Assembly (NCBI GenBank): GCA_029339505.1 | Contig: JAQISU010000119.1 | Span: 3,626,001-3,690,000 of the forward strand | Direction of reading: 5' to 3' | Length of the DNA: 64,000 nucleotides | From: Unio delphinus | Lineage: Eukaryota; Mollusca; Bivalvia; Unionida; Unionidae | Shown: in pieces, positions 52,444 to 63,610 of the stretch | Layout of the letters: the number at the start of each line of letters is the position of its first letter | Position numbering within the stretch: position 1 is the first letter of the stretch | Position numbers and translations under genes: made by a program | The notes under the pieces: generated by a model | Told to the model about the DNA's origin: nothing | Databases searched by the model: none | Seen by the model: only the letters and a program-made list of their open reading frames with translations

Positions 52444-53346
52444 TACTTATCACATCGAACAAACATTGATATTACATCGGGAATCATTGGGTTGTGGTCG
52501 TTAATCAGACCTAAATCAAGATCCACTGACATAATAATGTATACTATACAAGGAAGGTAATTAACTCTCAGATCATCAGAACTAATTGGTCATTACAATT
52601 TAAGCAATAAATACACATACTATTCACACCATTTAAGTATGAGAATTACACTTATAACATTATTATTATTGTTGAAAACAGCAACATGCAGGAAAGAGGC
52701 TACATCATCCACATTATTTTTTTTTTCTTTCTAGGCTGAGGTCCTATCAATGCAGGGGGAGATACAGAGGTGTAGCTGGGGGTGGGGGCAGGGGGTACAT
52801 ATGCCTCTGGGCGTATATATATAGTAATCGATCGAAAACTATGTACATTTGTGGCAAGAGTGTAGGGTTGACAACAAATAATATAGCACGATAAAATCAA
52901 TTAACATTTATTTACCCTTGCTCGCTCTCGCTTTTGAAAAGCTCCTGTCGGGCTACATGTTGTTAGGCCTGCCGTAACCCTCGATTTATGTTGATCTGGT
53001 TGAATGCACCCTGGGTTGTATGGCGAGAAAACACACACGGAACTGCATTTGGTAGAAGTCGTCTACTGCTCTTAATTCCAAATGAATGTTTCAGTTTAAA
53101 GGTGGAAAAATCGAAATCGAAAAATCGAAAAATCGAAATCGAATTCGAAATCGTCTTCTTTGAAGTGGTCACTACAGACAACTTGACATCTCGCCTGTCA
53201 CTCGTCGGTTCAGTCCAATCTTTTCTTGTCGTTCGTATCTGCTTAATCCATTGTTTCCTTGAAACAGGGTTAGTAGGAAATGAGTGCAAGCTCACTCCTT
53301 CTCGTTTTGTATTACTACAACCTCCTACAATACACCGTTTTACCAT
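48439..53346 (-). pseudogene. THAP-domain Kolobok transposase, multi-exon, with several nonsense codons
   Basis: Exons read on the minus strand, with GT-AG borders. The first, at 52963-53346, carries the THAP zinc finger (MVKRCIVGGCSNTKREGVSLHSFP). Its second Cys-x2-His pair is not readable where expected. An acidic exon follows (51238-51464), then 50905-51015, 50477-50869 (GDGRCDSPGH, a first catalytic Asp candidate), 50106-50289 (TDRHVQIQKWIR) and 49648-49906 (CAASSEP...SVAKWHSVANHVQN). The last three are 49219-49390 (SNVEASHSVVNHF), 48837-48991 (LAALHFN...FPKYKKGGY) and the last exon 48439-48590 (CSQFQRPDKLNAVQAHKSRF, then stop). This order matches Kolobok transposases. I count at least four premature stops plus one at an exon junction, so it is inactive. 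Confidence 0.8.
52385..52442. repeat. (AAT)n microsatellite
   Basis: About 58 bp of AAT trinucleotides within a transposase intron. Confidence 0.96.
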
Positions 53347-53870
53347 TTTTCACGCACGGATACACTCGTTGAAATCAAAACAATTCAAAATTTGAAAGCC
53401 TTGTTCCCCTATGTCACATCCGCTTTAACTTACGGAAATTACCGAGCTTAAAATCAGCAAGGAGCGTTTCGTCAGCAACGATAAAAAACAATGTTATGTG
53501 GTCATTATTTTCGTTACTGATGAGGTATATGACATATCACATATGAAACTCGCATCCTGAAGTTAAAATTTATAATATAAACGAAGGTTGTAAAAGTGCA
53601 CTAGTAGACCTTTAAAAATATAACGTCTATACACTGTATCCAACAATTGATACATTTCCGGAATAAAGCCAGTTTGTTTTACCCGCGAACATTGAATCCG
53701 ATAGCTAAAAGGACTGAGTGCAAATGTATTTTTTGCAAAATAAACTGCAGAGAGCCGGCAAAATTGCTGATATAAAATGCTTGTTTTCTAGTTTCATAAC
53801 TTTACATTGGTATTAGACCACATAGGCGGAACTCAACGTTAGTTGTTGTATTCCTAAATACACCCTGTAT

Positions 53871-54053
53871 GTGCTCAGAGCAAAATCGATAGCTTCTGTC
53901 CAGTACACATATATTCTGAGCACTTCGCCTAAAACCAGATACACACTCATACAACGTTCGGTGCATTGTAACAGATTAATGCAAAATCGAGAAAACGAAC
54001 TGTTTAATTCCGCTGTATTGAAAACAAAATTAAATCTTGTACTAATAAGTTAA
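53871..54053 (+). other. 60-codon open frame conserved in both arms, right copy
   Basis: Same start, stop and length as 20759-20941. See that entry for comparison. No recognised motif. Confidence 0.25.
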
Positions 54054-55145
54054 TCTTTAGCCTTAGATAATAACTATTGAATCTGTTACTATACATTTCC
54101 CTATATGACTCTATCTATTTACAAATCCCAAACAACATTGACTATTTTGTAATCCTATTATCTTTAGTTGAATATCATACGGTAGTTTTCTTTGACTCAT
54201 ATTCAAATCCATACTTTATAGAATACTCGCTGCATTTAATCAGTAACTAATTAAAGCAGGAAATTACAAACATTTTAAAGTAATATGTCATCTGATATAG
54301 TATAGCGTGAACTGGGGATGGCTCAAACAAAAGTGATAGATATATAATATATGTATTAATAATCATTCACAAATAGATGCACATGTGGTCAACATTAACC
54401 AATGATAAATCAAGGTAATGAACTCGTCAGTTCACATTTCGTTGCCAATATTGTTCTGCTCATTGTAAGGATTAACATTTAAGTGAAAAAAAATTATACT
54501 TTTAAAACGTAGCTTTGCGATTCTGTGTTGGAGAGTAATGGAAATTGAGCTGATTTACAATGCTAAATATTATAAATATATGTATGTTCGTGCTGAAAGT
54601 TTATGTATATAAAGGCATTACCACACAAACGTCTTTGATACATGTTATACCAAATACTAGTTTACAGCCAAAATACTTCCTAGATCACTGAGAACGAAAC
54701 TGATGCTTGCAATTGTTGATTGGCTCTTGTTTTCAAGATATGAAATTGAGTCAGTATACACAACCTTAAGTTGGGAAAGGCAGACGATAATTGAACTATA
54801 AAATAAAGGGTACTCAATTTCAACCATCAATGTCTAAATACTTATTTGACTGGATCTATAAAAACAATGTGTCTGGGTTTTAACAGTACTTGCAATCTGG
54901 AACTGATATTCCTTTATACATGATGTAAATTGCATCATATTTGTGAGTGTGCACAAATACGTCGATCTATATATCTATAAATAACAAATTTGATTGGGTC
55001 AGAAAGCAATTTTTTTAAATTTATGGGGACATGCTAGCTAAATCAATATCCTGAAATGATTTATTGCATCTGTGTCCAAAGAGAAATTAATTCTTAATTA
55101 CGTTTTTGTTAAATTATCGGTTTCAGACAGGACCAGCAGGAATGA

Positions 55146-55223
55146 CAAGTTCGATTGTATATAGAATATGTCAAGCTCGATTGTATATCGAACATGTCAA
55201 GTTCGATTGTATATCGAACATGT
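55146..55223. repeat. 26-bp palindrome-containing tandem repeat, three copies (one in left arm)
   Basis: The unit CAAGTTCGATTGTATATCGA... occurs at 55146, 55172 and 55198. Each unit holds the near-palindrome TTCGATTGTATATCGAA. The left arm has a single unit near 19621-19650. Confidence 0.9.
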
Positions 55224-55266
55224 CAAATATATAATATACAGAACCCGTTACTGAGCAATCTTGAGA

Positions 55267-55569
55267 TCAAGCGGACCACACATTTTTAAACCTAGCTATA
55301 AAAGGAGGCAGATATATGTAATCCTGTTTGATTGCGCTAAATAATGGCGTATTTTCCAGGCGAACATCCATCATTTTTAGTGCGACTGGTGGGTAAACCT
55401 CTCTTCTCCACGTTTGTACTGCAAAAGTGAAACTAACATACTCCTTCAGGAATTTGGAAGAAATGAACCCTCGTAAATCATTTTGTCCGAACAAAAAGGT
55501 CAACAGGCCCAATGTGGGCGGTGGAAGAGGTACAAGCTTAAGCACAAGGTATTTGCGCCAATCACACAT
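55267..55569 (-). pseudogene. Open frame of unknown family, right-arm copy
   Basis: A 100-codon frame sharing LVPLPPP, FGQNDLRG and AVQTWRREVYPPVALKM with 19276-19509 and extending about 25 codons further. No domain recognised. Its longer length suggests the left copy is the more truncated one. Confidence 0.35.
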
Positions 55570-56983
55570 GAATTTGTTGAGAACAGAATAATTTTTGCCT
55601 GTATTTATTTGCTTATATTTGCATAAATATAGTTTTTTTTCATTCCTAGATCAATTTTCTTGATATGAATATAACTGTGATGAGTTCATTTATCTCAACA
55701 ATGGTCTTCCTTTTTTAAGTTTGATGAAATGATTAAATTTGTCTTAGTTTGTATTGGAATTAGGCGATTATTAAGATTTCATCCCTTACTTTAGTTGATG
55801 TGTTACGAGACTTCTTTTAAAGTCAACGATCGTAGATGTTCTCCTGTCTTGTAAAGACCTACAAGCTTTTTGAATGAAAACAGAATTGCATGAAGTGAGA
55901 GTCCATATATGCGAAAGACATGAATATGTCTATTTGCTGATATTAACGTGTTTAAGTCTTGTAACTTACGCCATTCCTTCATTTGTGTAATTAAAACGTG
56001 AATTGAACTGTTATGTCTCCTGTAGTATTAATGTGAGTCATTGTTATATTAGCGACAAGGAAGGACGTTAATCTTATTACACAAGGTTTTTTCATGGTCT
56101 GCCATATTTAGTCTGTGGTATATGTTGAATTCCGATAGGACGATACATGGCATAACGAGAGGGGGGTAATGATCTATTCCCAGGAGGATATCAGATGGAA
56201 GATTTATTTCGATCTTGTGTTGATTTTACAGAGGTAATATGTCATTGGGTATATAAGGATCATCTATCGTAGATCTACTGAATGCCTACAGTACATGTAC
56301 GTACCTATCTACTCAAACGTCAACATACTCACACAAATTTAGAGGGATGAATTGAAGCGAGATATAGCAGAGACTTTGTGGAGTTGGAAAAATAGGAGAC
56401 AAATACAAAGGATAGAGAAGAACACAAGCAGTGAAGTTGGAGTAAACACAAAAATAAACACGTCATAAGGTATACAAGGCAATGATATCGATGGTTCATT
56501 CGTTTATCTGATGAACTACTTATATTATTCCAAACGGATTGACTATTTCTATAAATAAATTCGTGTAAATAAATCCGTGTTTGAAATTTTTAAAGTTCAA
56601 GAGGAAGGTATCTTCCTAATGAAATGTATTGTAATAACTTTGAAGTATGCGCATTTGATTGCGCTCCGTTCTTGAGAAATTCTTAGGTTTATTTGTGTGA
56701 TTATTGTGATTCGGCGCCATGTCAATATTCCTAGCCCGAAAGTATTAGCCAATTGTTAGGAGCAAACGTCACGGACCCGAGTGTTAGTTAGTTTGAGCAA
56801 TGCTAGGGGTCTAGTAGTTTCACCGACTGACTGTCCCTTTACTAACATAGTCCATATTAGACGCTAGTGGTGTTTAATAGTGTTATGGATAAGATGGTAG
56901 TATTTACAGAAGGAAATCAGTAAATTACACAATGGAATCAATATATTGGGACCATGTACATACCGTATATGTGTCCATAGTGG

Positions 56984-57340
56984 TTAAAAGGTGTAATTAT
57001 ATAAGCGTAAACGCCGGTAAAATTGTACTTTGACTGGCTTAGGGGCGCAGTTAAATAGTTCCCAGTTAGAAAGGGATACTAGTGTATTTTCTATGATATA
57101 GCGGCTGACGGTACGGAAAGCTGATGATGATGAAAAAAAACATGCAAAGGTGCGGTTAATGGACTGTTGGGCAAGTTGCTTTATACGTGGTCTCCAATTC
57201 ATTACAGTAAAATCATATAAAAGCATACACGTCTGAATTTCCAATTTACAACTCTTGTTGTATGGAAGTCTTTGTAAATTTGGGGAAAACATATCACTTC
57301 CAGCTGGATTCGTGCCAGGATTTTGACACCCTTGGATCAA
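56984..57340 (-). pseudogene. Open frame of unknown family, right-arm copy
   Basis: 118 codons starting MIQGCQNPGTNPAG, the counterpart of 17503-17757. It has RIKQLAQQSINRTFACFF and a longer C-terminus (SLSNWELFNCAPKPVKVQF) that has drifted out of frame in the left copy. No domain recognised. Confidence 0.35.
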
Positions 57341-57403
57341 GTGAATACCCCTGTGCGTGTAACAGTATTTTCACCGTTGTTTTTTTAAACTGATTTGTAT
57401 TCC

Positions 57404-60011
57404 ATGTACATAGGGTGGCCCTTAGAAATCAAGTTTTGAATTATATATTACTGGACCTCTCATTTTGTTCTAAAAGATGAAAAAACACAGTATGCAAAAA
57501 AATCTGCAAAATTAAACAAGGTTTAGAGGTAGCTCAATGACACTGAAATTTGTGGTAATCACCTTCATAATGTCCATATTGTACTGTTTGTAATATAGAT
57601 TGTAGAATGTAGAACCACAGTATAAATTTAATTTTTTTTCCTTACTTACTTATTTATTGACTAATGACTTGTTATTATTAAATATTCTTTGCAATTTTGC
57701 AAGTTTTATTGTTCAGTTGTTTACTTTTATGTTTTCAGGAAATTCAGATGTTGAGTGTTGACTGTTAAATTTTCAGTTAAACAAGTAACAAATCTGCAAT
57801 TCTGGAAGCTTTTGCAACAGTTGTTGGACTTGAAAGGTTAACGTGGGAATTTTGTGAACTCTGGACTGTGGACTGTTGAGTGTTAAATAGATTATAATTG
57901 TTCCGGTTTTGGTTGATACTTATCTGTTAACAATGGCAGCAGCAGTGACAGCAGCCACAAAAGTGATAACACGCTCACAAGATTATCTTGTTACCAGTGC
58001 AGATGGGATAGAAGGTAGTAAACTGCCCTCAGCAGAGCAAGTTCTCAGCTATTTCTTGCATCGTCACAATGTTCTTAAAGAGGAAATCCGAACAGCAGCA
58101 AACAACAGCATAATACGAGTGGAAGATGTTTGGTTCCGTGCAAGAATTCCAGTCAAGCATCGACAAGATTCAATCAAAAAACTTGAAGAACTATTCTACC
58201 AGTGGAAAGGTCTGAAGAAGAACAAGAACCGTAAGACACAGACTCAGCAAGCAAATGAAGTCATGTTTACAGAAATGATCAAAGAACTGTTTGATATTGC
58301 ACACGCTGATGCAATGCAACCCATAGAGAATGAAGAGGACAAATTATTCCTGGAATGTCAGCGGAAGAAGGGACAGCCTGGGTGCATGGCGGGTGTGGAC
58401 AATGTGCTGCACAAACAACAAGAATTGCAGCAGGAAAAAGAAGACAAAAACGTTCTGAACTTGAAAAGGAGTTGTTGTCCCAAGTGGTTGAGCTGAACAG
58501 CAGTAGCAATAATTAGGACATGGAAACATCATCTGAGTCTGACGACCAAGATCCAATCCCCAGCACAAGTGCGGCTGCTCCTCCACCACGAAAACGATGT
58601 AAAAAGCAGGTAATATCAGCCCCTCTGGCAGCAGTGCTCGATAGAAATCTGTTGAGTGACAGGGATGCCATGATGTTCATTTTTGAATCAATGAGGGCTA
58701 TCGGACAAGACCCAGAGCACCTTGCTCTAAGCAGGACGACCATACAGCGTGAACGCCAAAAAAACCGTAAAGCAGCAGCTGCTGGCATTAAGGAAGCATT
58801 CAAACGAACCACAGCTTTAACTGTCCATTGGGATGGCAAGCTAATGCCTAACTTAACTGGTATAGAAAAGGTGAACAGGCTACCAATTCTGGTTTCGACA
58901 ATGGGGGAGAAGAAGCTTTTACAAATTCCAAAGATACCTGCAGCAACTGGCAAAGCTAAGGCAGAGGCAGTTTACAATGCCATATGTGTATGGAAACTTA
59001 CCAGTTTGGTTCAGGGCATGTGCTTCGACACCACAAGCTCCAATACTGGTAGACTGTCAGGTGCTTGCATCATTCTTGAGCAGTTACTGGGACGGTCTCT
59101 TCTGCACTTTGCTTGTCGGCATCATATAGTGGAACTGGTCCTGGGTGCTGCATTTGGAATCTGTATGGGACCCAGCAAGGCACCAGAAATTTTCATATTC
59201 AAGCGTATTAAACAACAGTGGTCAAGCATAGACCGAGACGGATTTAGTGATGCCTTTTCAGATGATTATGCATCTACCGAGCTTGCAGATGTTCAAGTCG
59301 AAATCATTGCATTCTGCGAATGACAACTTGAAGATAATCAACCTAGAGATGACTATCGTGAGCTGTTGCAACTAATGCTCGTCTTCTTAGGGAAAAAGTC
59401 TTCGGACAAGATGACGTTCAGAAGCACTGGTCCATTGCATCAAGCACGCTGGATGGCAAAAGCCATCTACAGCATCAAGGTATGGCTTTTCCGGTCCCAG
59501 TTCAAGCTGTCACAAAGTCCAGCAGAAAACTATTTACAATTCTGTGCTTGCCTTCTGGATTCTTAGCTGAAGATCCCGAGTCCTGGAACAGTAGAGATGA
59601 CTTCAAAGCTGCTGATGCAATGGTTAGGACGCTTTCGGTTACAAATGACCACGCAGAACAGAGCTTTGCCCTCATTCAAGATGCAGTCCAGTCAAGGCGC
59701 TTTAGATGTGAAGACCAGCTGCAGTATGCTCTCCACGTAATAGAGCAGAACCGGAAACAATTTCCAGATGCAAAAAAGTCAACATTGATTGACAAACAGT
59801 AAACTCTGTGTCGTTCGTTTTAATGACCAAATGACGATTTTCAGACTCTAATGGTAAACTTTGATGTGCTTGAGCCACCCCTAAATATTAATATTTTTTC
59901 ATAATATTTTTTCTCATCTGTTTCTACAATAAATGGAACCGCTCTGAGGGTTCAGATGCTAGAGAAAAAAAAAAATGTTTTTTCTATGTTTAAGGGCTAC
60001 CCTAATGTACA
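57404..60011 (+). mobile_element. hAT-like DNA transposon, body 57411-60004, with 7-bp target duplication
   Basis: Ends TAGGGTGGCCCTTA (57411-57424) and TAAGGGCTACCCTA (59991-60004) are inverted repeats with one mismatch. ATGTACA flanks it directly on both sides (57404-57410, 60005-60011). The left arm shows the uninterrupted flank (around 17412-17450), an empty site. The size is 2594 bp and the single gene is on the plus strand. Confidence 0.85.
57933..59802 (+). pseudogene. Transposase of the 57.4-60.0 kb element (hAT-like RNase H fold), slightly broken
   Basis: The N-terminal piece runs from the ATG at 57933 (an upstream TTG is not needed) to 58496. The core continues in 58520-59323 with VHWDGKLMPNLTGIEKVNRL, MCFDTTSSNTGR and CRHHIVELVLGAAFG, a pattern I know from a widespread but not formally named transposase group. 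The C-terminal part is 59325-59566 (FRSTGPLHQARWMAKAIYSIK), then 59482-59802 with a hAT-like dimerisation helix region. Breaks: one indel near 58430-58450, a TAG at 58515, a TGA at 59321-59323 and a frameshift near 59500. The DTT...HH spacing resembles hAT, but a 7-bp target duplication is one base short of the usual 8. Confidence 0.7.
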
Positions 60012-60029
60012 AGGGCTGAATGAAGTGTG

Positions 60030-60130
<101 letters not shown>

Positions 60131-60565
60131 CTCAGAGCTCAATTTTTTTTGGTTAGACATCACTATAAGCTGCCTCATTGCCGACATCGTAGTGATATGA
60201 CTTAAAAAAAATTTAAAGCTACGTTAAAAATCGTAATCACACAGACTCTATATATTATACCTGTACGTTCTGCACTTCCGATTAATATTATTCAATATGG
60301 GCAAATACTCTCTAGGTGACGAGAATTGATTAAAAGGGGCACTTTTAAGAAGGTACAATCAAACAATCACGACAAAGCTGTCTGTATTGTTCCTATACCA
60401 TTAATATTGTCTGCGTATGTCGTGCTGAACAATGACATTAAAACCTTACAACAACAACGACGACGACGGTGCAGATAAAATAATTCATTACTAATTCGTC
60501 ACGTGAGATTTGACTGCAACACACGAGTCCACCTAACATCGATTAAATAGCATGTTTGTTGTTGT

Positions 60566-60754
60566 GTGTTTAGTCGCAATGAAATATATGTTTTTGTGTT
60601 CATTCAATCCAACGGGTGCCGTTTACATCAAGACCTTGATTTGATTATCCGTAGAGAACGAATTACAAATTATCTAGCTACAACGTTTAAGTGGTTCTAT
60701 CTGGCTTGTTCAAAAACGATATTAGGTCGAAGACTCGAAAGTCATATTTTTTAG
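60566..60754 (+). other. Short open frame paired with left-arm copy
   Basis: 62 codons sharing RRERITNYLATTFKW with 16655-16846. Only the second half is in the same frame. Not supported as a gene. Confidence 0.2.
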
Positions 60755-61968
60755 TTATTTCTGTGAAAATGAGTATATAAAATTCTCTGAACCTCTTCAT
60801 AACAAAAGTAATATCACATTTCTTTTGAAACTGCACGTTTTCCTTTATACATATGCTTAAATTTGAAACATATTAAAGATAAACACTTTTCGAAGAAAAC
60901 GAATTGTAAGTATATCTATCTTGCGCAACCCTCCCCTCCCGACCCACCCCCCTCCGCCTAGGTTAAAAAACATAAGAATTGCTTTCCTTCAGGTATTTTA
61001 AAAAATGAATATTCCACGGATCGTATTACCTTTCTTGAGATTTATCGTGGTAGAATTTCATATTATCTCCCATTCACATAAATCCAAAGATATTACGCCA
61101 GAAGTAGCAGAAAAACGAAAAACTAAATATAACCAGTACTCCAAATTTTCCGACATTTGGACAGTTTTCTCCTCAAAATAGGTAACTTGGCAACAATATC
61201 AAACGTGGAAACAGTTGTATAATGTTTTAAATTTAATGATTGTTAAGTTATCATACAATTTAAAGTAAATGAAAAATGTCATTTAAAACGTGCATTTAAA
61301 TTAATGTTTATTATCGATAATTTGGGGTAAATCGTTTCCTATTGTGCAATTTTTGTCATCGCTTTCATTTACTCCCAAACTGAAGTAGAATGTAGGATAA
61401 CAAAAGGACGAACTTCGTGTTTTTATCTATAGTTTCAATGTCACGCAATCTTGTTTATGAAAACATAGTAGTATATTATTGATTGAAACTTTAATTAACA
61501 ACACTATATCAAGATGGCGACGAGGTAGTCCAAGTTTTCTCTGTCCCTTGATACCACATTTGTTATATCTGGATATTTATATTGGGTTGTAGGGTTAGTG
61601 TCCACTCCATATCAAAAGGTGGGTATTCGCCAACAACAGTTGGTATTGGCTAATGGTAGCCGCTTTTTATTTGGCCTGTGAGTATATAATTTGTTATATC
61701 TCATATCCACTGACAATCGAGACGAAATTACAAGGTTGGATTTTGCATTGGGCATTTGTAGTTACATGAATAAGCAGATCTTGAAACATGCATAACAGTG
61801 ACATCACTTGATAGTCACCTGATAAACAAATCTCCAAATGTGCTGTAAATACAATTTGACAAAATTAAGTCAAACTCACGTGTTGTTTGTAGATAAATAC
61901 AATACACACATGTCTGAAAATATTTATTCTGGGAACAAAGACCAGAAACATCTAATTATCGCAGCAAG

Positions 61969-62226
61969 GTGGAACAGACCAGATTTCTCACGTACAGAAG
62001 TAATACAACTGAAGGGGAGTTACGGTTCAAAAACCCGTATTTGTCGATGACAAATACAAATATTTACGACAAGACCATATTTCGGAACTCCATTTTTTTC
62101 TTGGGTTTCTGGATCAGTAATGTGCGTTTTATTTTCAGGTCTATTTATGAACGTGTATTTTTTTCATATAAAAATAGGAAAATTCAATTTAGAAACCATA
62201 GCTTTTACCTCCGCTACTATAAGTAA
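61969..62226 (+). pseudogene. Short open frame paired with left-arm copy
   Basis: 85 codons starting MEQTRFLTYRS, the counterpart of 14920-15153. Shares YLSMTNTNIYDKT and FFSYKNR. No recognised domain. Confidence 0.25.
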
Positions 62227-62499
62227 ATCATCTTTGAAAATAAAATAATTCCATTGTATTCTATAATTTTTAGATAATATTTATACTATTTATACGTCTT
62301 CACCAACTATCAACGTATGAACAGATAATGTCAGGAATATTTCATAATCATTATAAGCTTAATATAATTGTAATTTTCCGTTACATACATTCATGCAATA
62401 TACAAGTTACAGGGACAAACATTTCACATTAGTTTGTGGGTTAAGGCAAAAAAATCAAATCTTTGCGAGACTTGTGAGCGGCTCTACAGTGAATTTACT

Positions 62500-63064
62500 A
62501 CCTACTGATTTTTCCAAAGATTCCCTTTTTCTTCTTCTTCTTTTCAACCTCTAGAATCCAGTCAGGATGTCCCATGACTCGAAACGTTCCTGAACCATAA
62601 TCCAACTCTTATTATGTGTCTCAAAGACTTCTTATTTCATTTTGTCTTCTTGTTTCTTTCTTTCTTCTGTCCAGATTTTATTAATGTTATTGTCTTCTAC
62701 TTCCAACACCATTCTTATCTTATTTTCTGATTTCTTTATCTGGCCAACTCCCCACTTTACAAATGACCACTCTGTCCAAAACAACACATCTTTTAAAAGG
62801 AACCGGGATTTCACGACACCATCAAAGGCCTCCTTTAAACTTCCAACTCTCACATATTGAAGATAGAAAAAAACTCTCCTCTTTCCTAATTTCTCCAGTA
62901 GCAGATCTCTCGCCACTTTGACATTGTTCGCATAATCTAGGGTACCTGGATATTTTATTTTTTTCAATCTTTTCCACCATATAAGCCACGTCCATTAACA
63001 AAAACCCACTGTGTCTCAATTCGCTGAGTATCTCAATGACCATCTTCGTTTTGCTTAATTCCAT
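62500..63064 (-). pseudogene. Gene remnant of unknown family, right-arm copy (longer)
   Basis: Two overlapping minus frames (62822-63064 starting MELSKTKMVIEILSELRHSG; 62632-62967 with LLLEKLG, LQYVRVGSLKEAFDG and DVLFWTEWSFVKWGV) appear to be one coding sequence split by an indel near 62940. Downstream, to about 62510, a further conserved stretch follows in another frame. This is the longer copy of the remnant at 14186-14575, giving about 170-190 codons in total. The protein is charged and alpha-helical in appearance, with no family recognised. Confidence 0.45.
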
Positions 63065-63139
63065 ATAATGGCGGGTATCATCAAAACATTGAATTAAGGT
63101 GATTTTCGGCTACTAAAACGATGCAGCACTGGTATAAAT

Positions 63140-63610
63140 CCAGCACGGCTAGATATTTAATTTTCTCCTGGGCGAAACAATGGTGCGACATCTCCCAGGT
63201 TTTAAAGTACTCCAAAGAGTAATATTTAACTTGGTCGTCAGGTAAGAAGTATTATTAAGTCCTATCGACCTGAATGTAAGACCATGGGTGAGTGGGAATA
63301 ATCCCAACACGCACTCTACCCTATCAGCCAACCGGGTAACTCTTGTTTCTTATCTCTGTCATTTAGAGCTTACCGTGCGGTGGCAAGGAAGGAACGAAAC
63401 TCTGCAAGCCAAGCAATGGGTACTGTTATACCTTGAAACGCCGATTCGTACCTATTTTAAATCCGGTCCAGTTTTACTAATGAACAAAATAAATACCAAT
63501 AAAGTGTAAGCCACCTGTGTAATTATTCAAATTCAAAACGTTATGCAATGTTGAAAAATACCTATTGTAGTTAGAATATTGTGTACAATGTGTGGATAGT
63601 ATGTATCGAA
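63140..63610. repeat. Dispersed repeat family, copy E, at outer end of right arm
   Basis: Reverse orientation relative to copies A-D. Includes the reverse complement of GGGTAGAGTGCGTGTTGGG (about 63308), CGACCTGAATGTAAGACC and a 3' part matching 12940-13100. Confidence 0.7.

Larger units (their letters stand above)
45908..53615 (-). mobile_element. Kolobok-type DNA transposon with two genes, body 45912-53611
   Basis: The body begins AGGTCTACTAG (45912) and ends CTAGTAGACCT (53611), an inverted repeat of at least 11 bp, and is flanked on both sides by TTAA (45908-45911, 53612-53615). The other inverted arm has the same flanking sequence with a single TTAA near 21185, i.e. an empty site. TTAA targets plus a THAP-type transposase identify the Kolobok superfamily (piggyBac also uses TTAA but has no THAP domain and a different transposase). 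At 7700 bp it is longer than a minimal Kolobok because it carries a second gene on the other strand. Confidence 0.85.

Noticed and set aside
52700..52900. 66-codon minus frame with a Pro/Thr-rich stretch
   Set aside because: Lies within a transposase intron, has no family signature and no splice sites that fit the gene.
45912..53611. Calling the TTAA-flanked element piggyBac
   Set aside because: Its transposase has a THAP zinc finger and Kolobok-type motifs, and its ends do not begin with the CCY of piggyBac.
58279..58953. Minus-strand open frames within the hAT-like transposase
   Set aside because: Antisense shadows of the plus-strand coding sequence.
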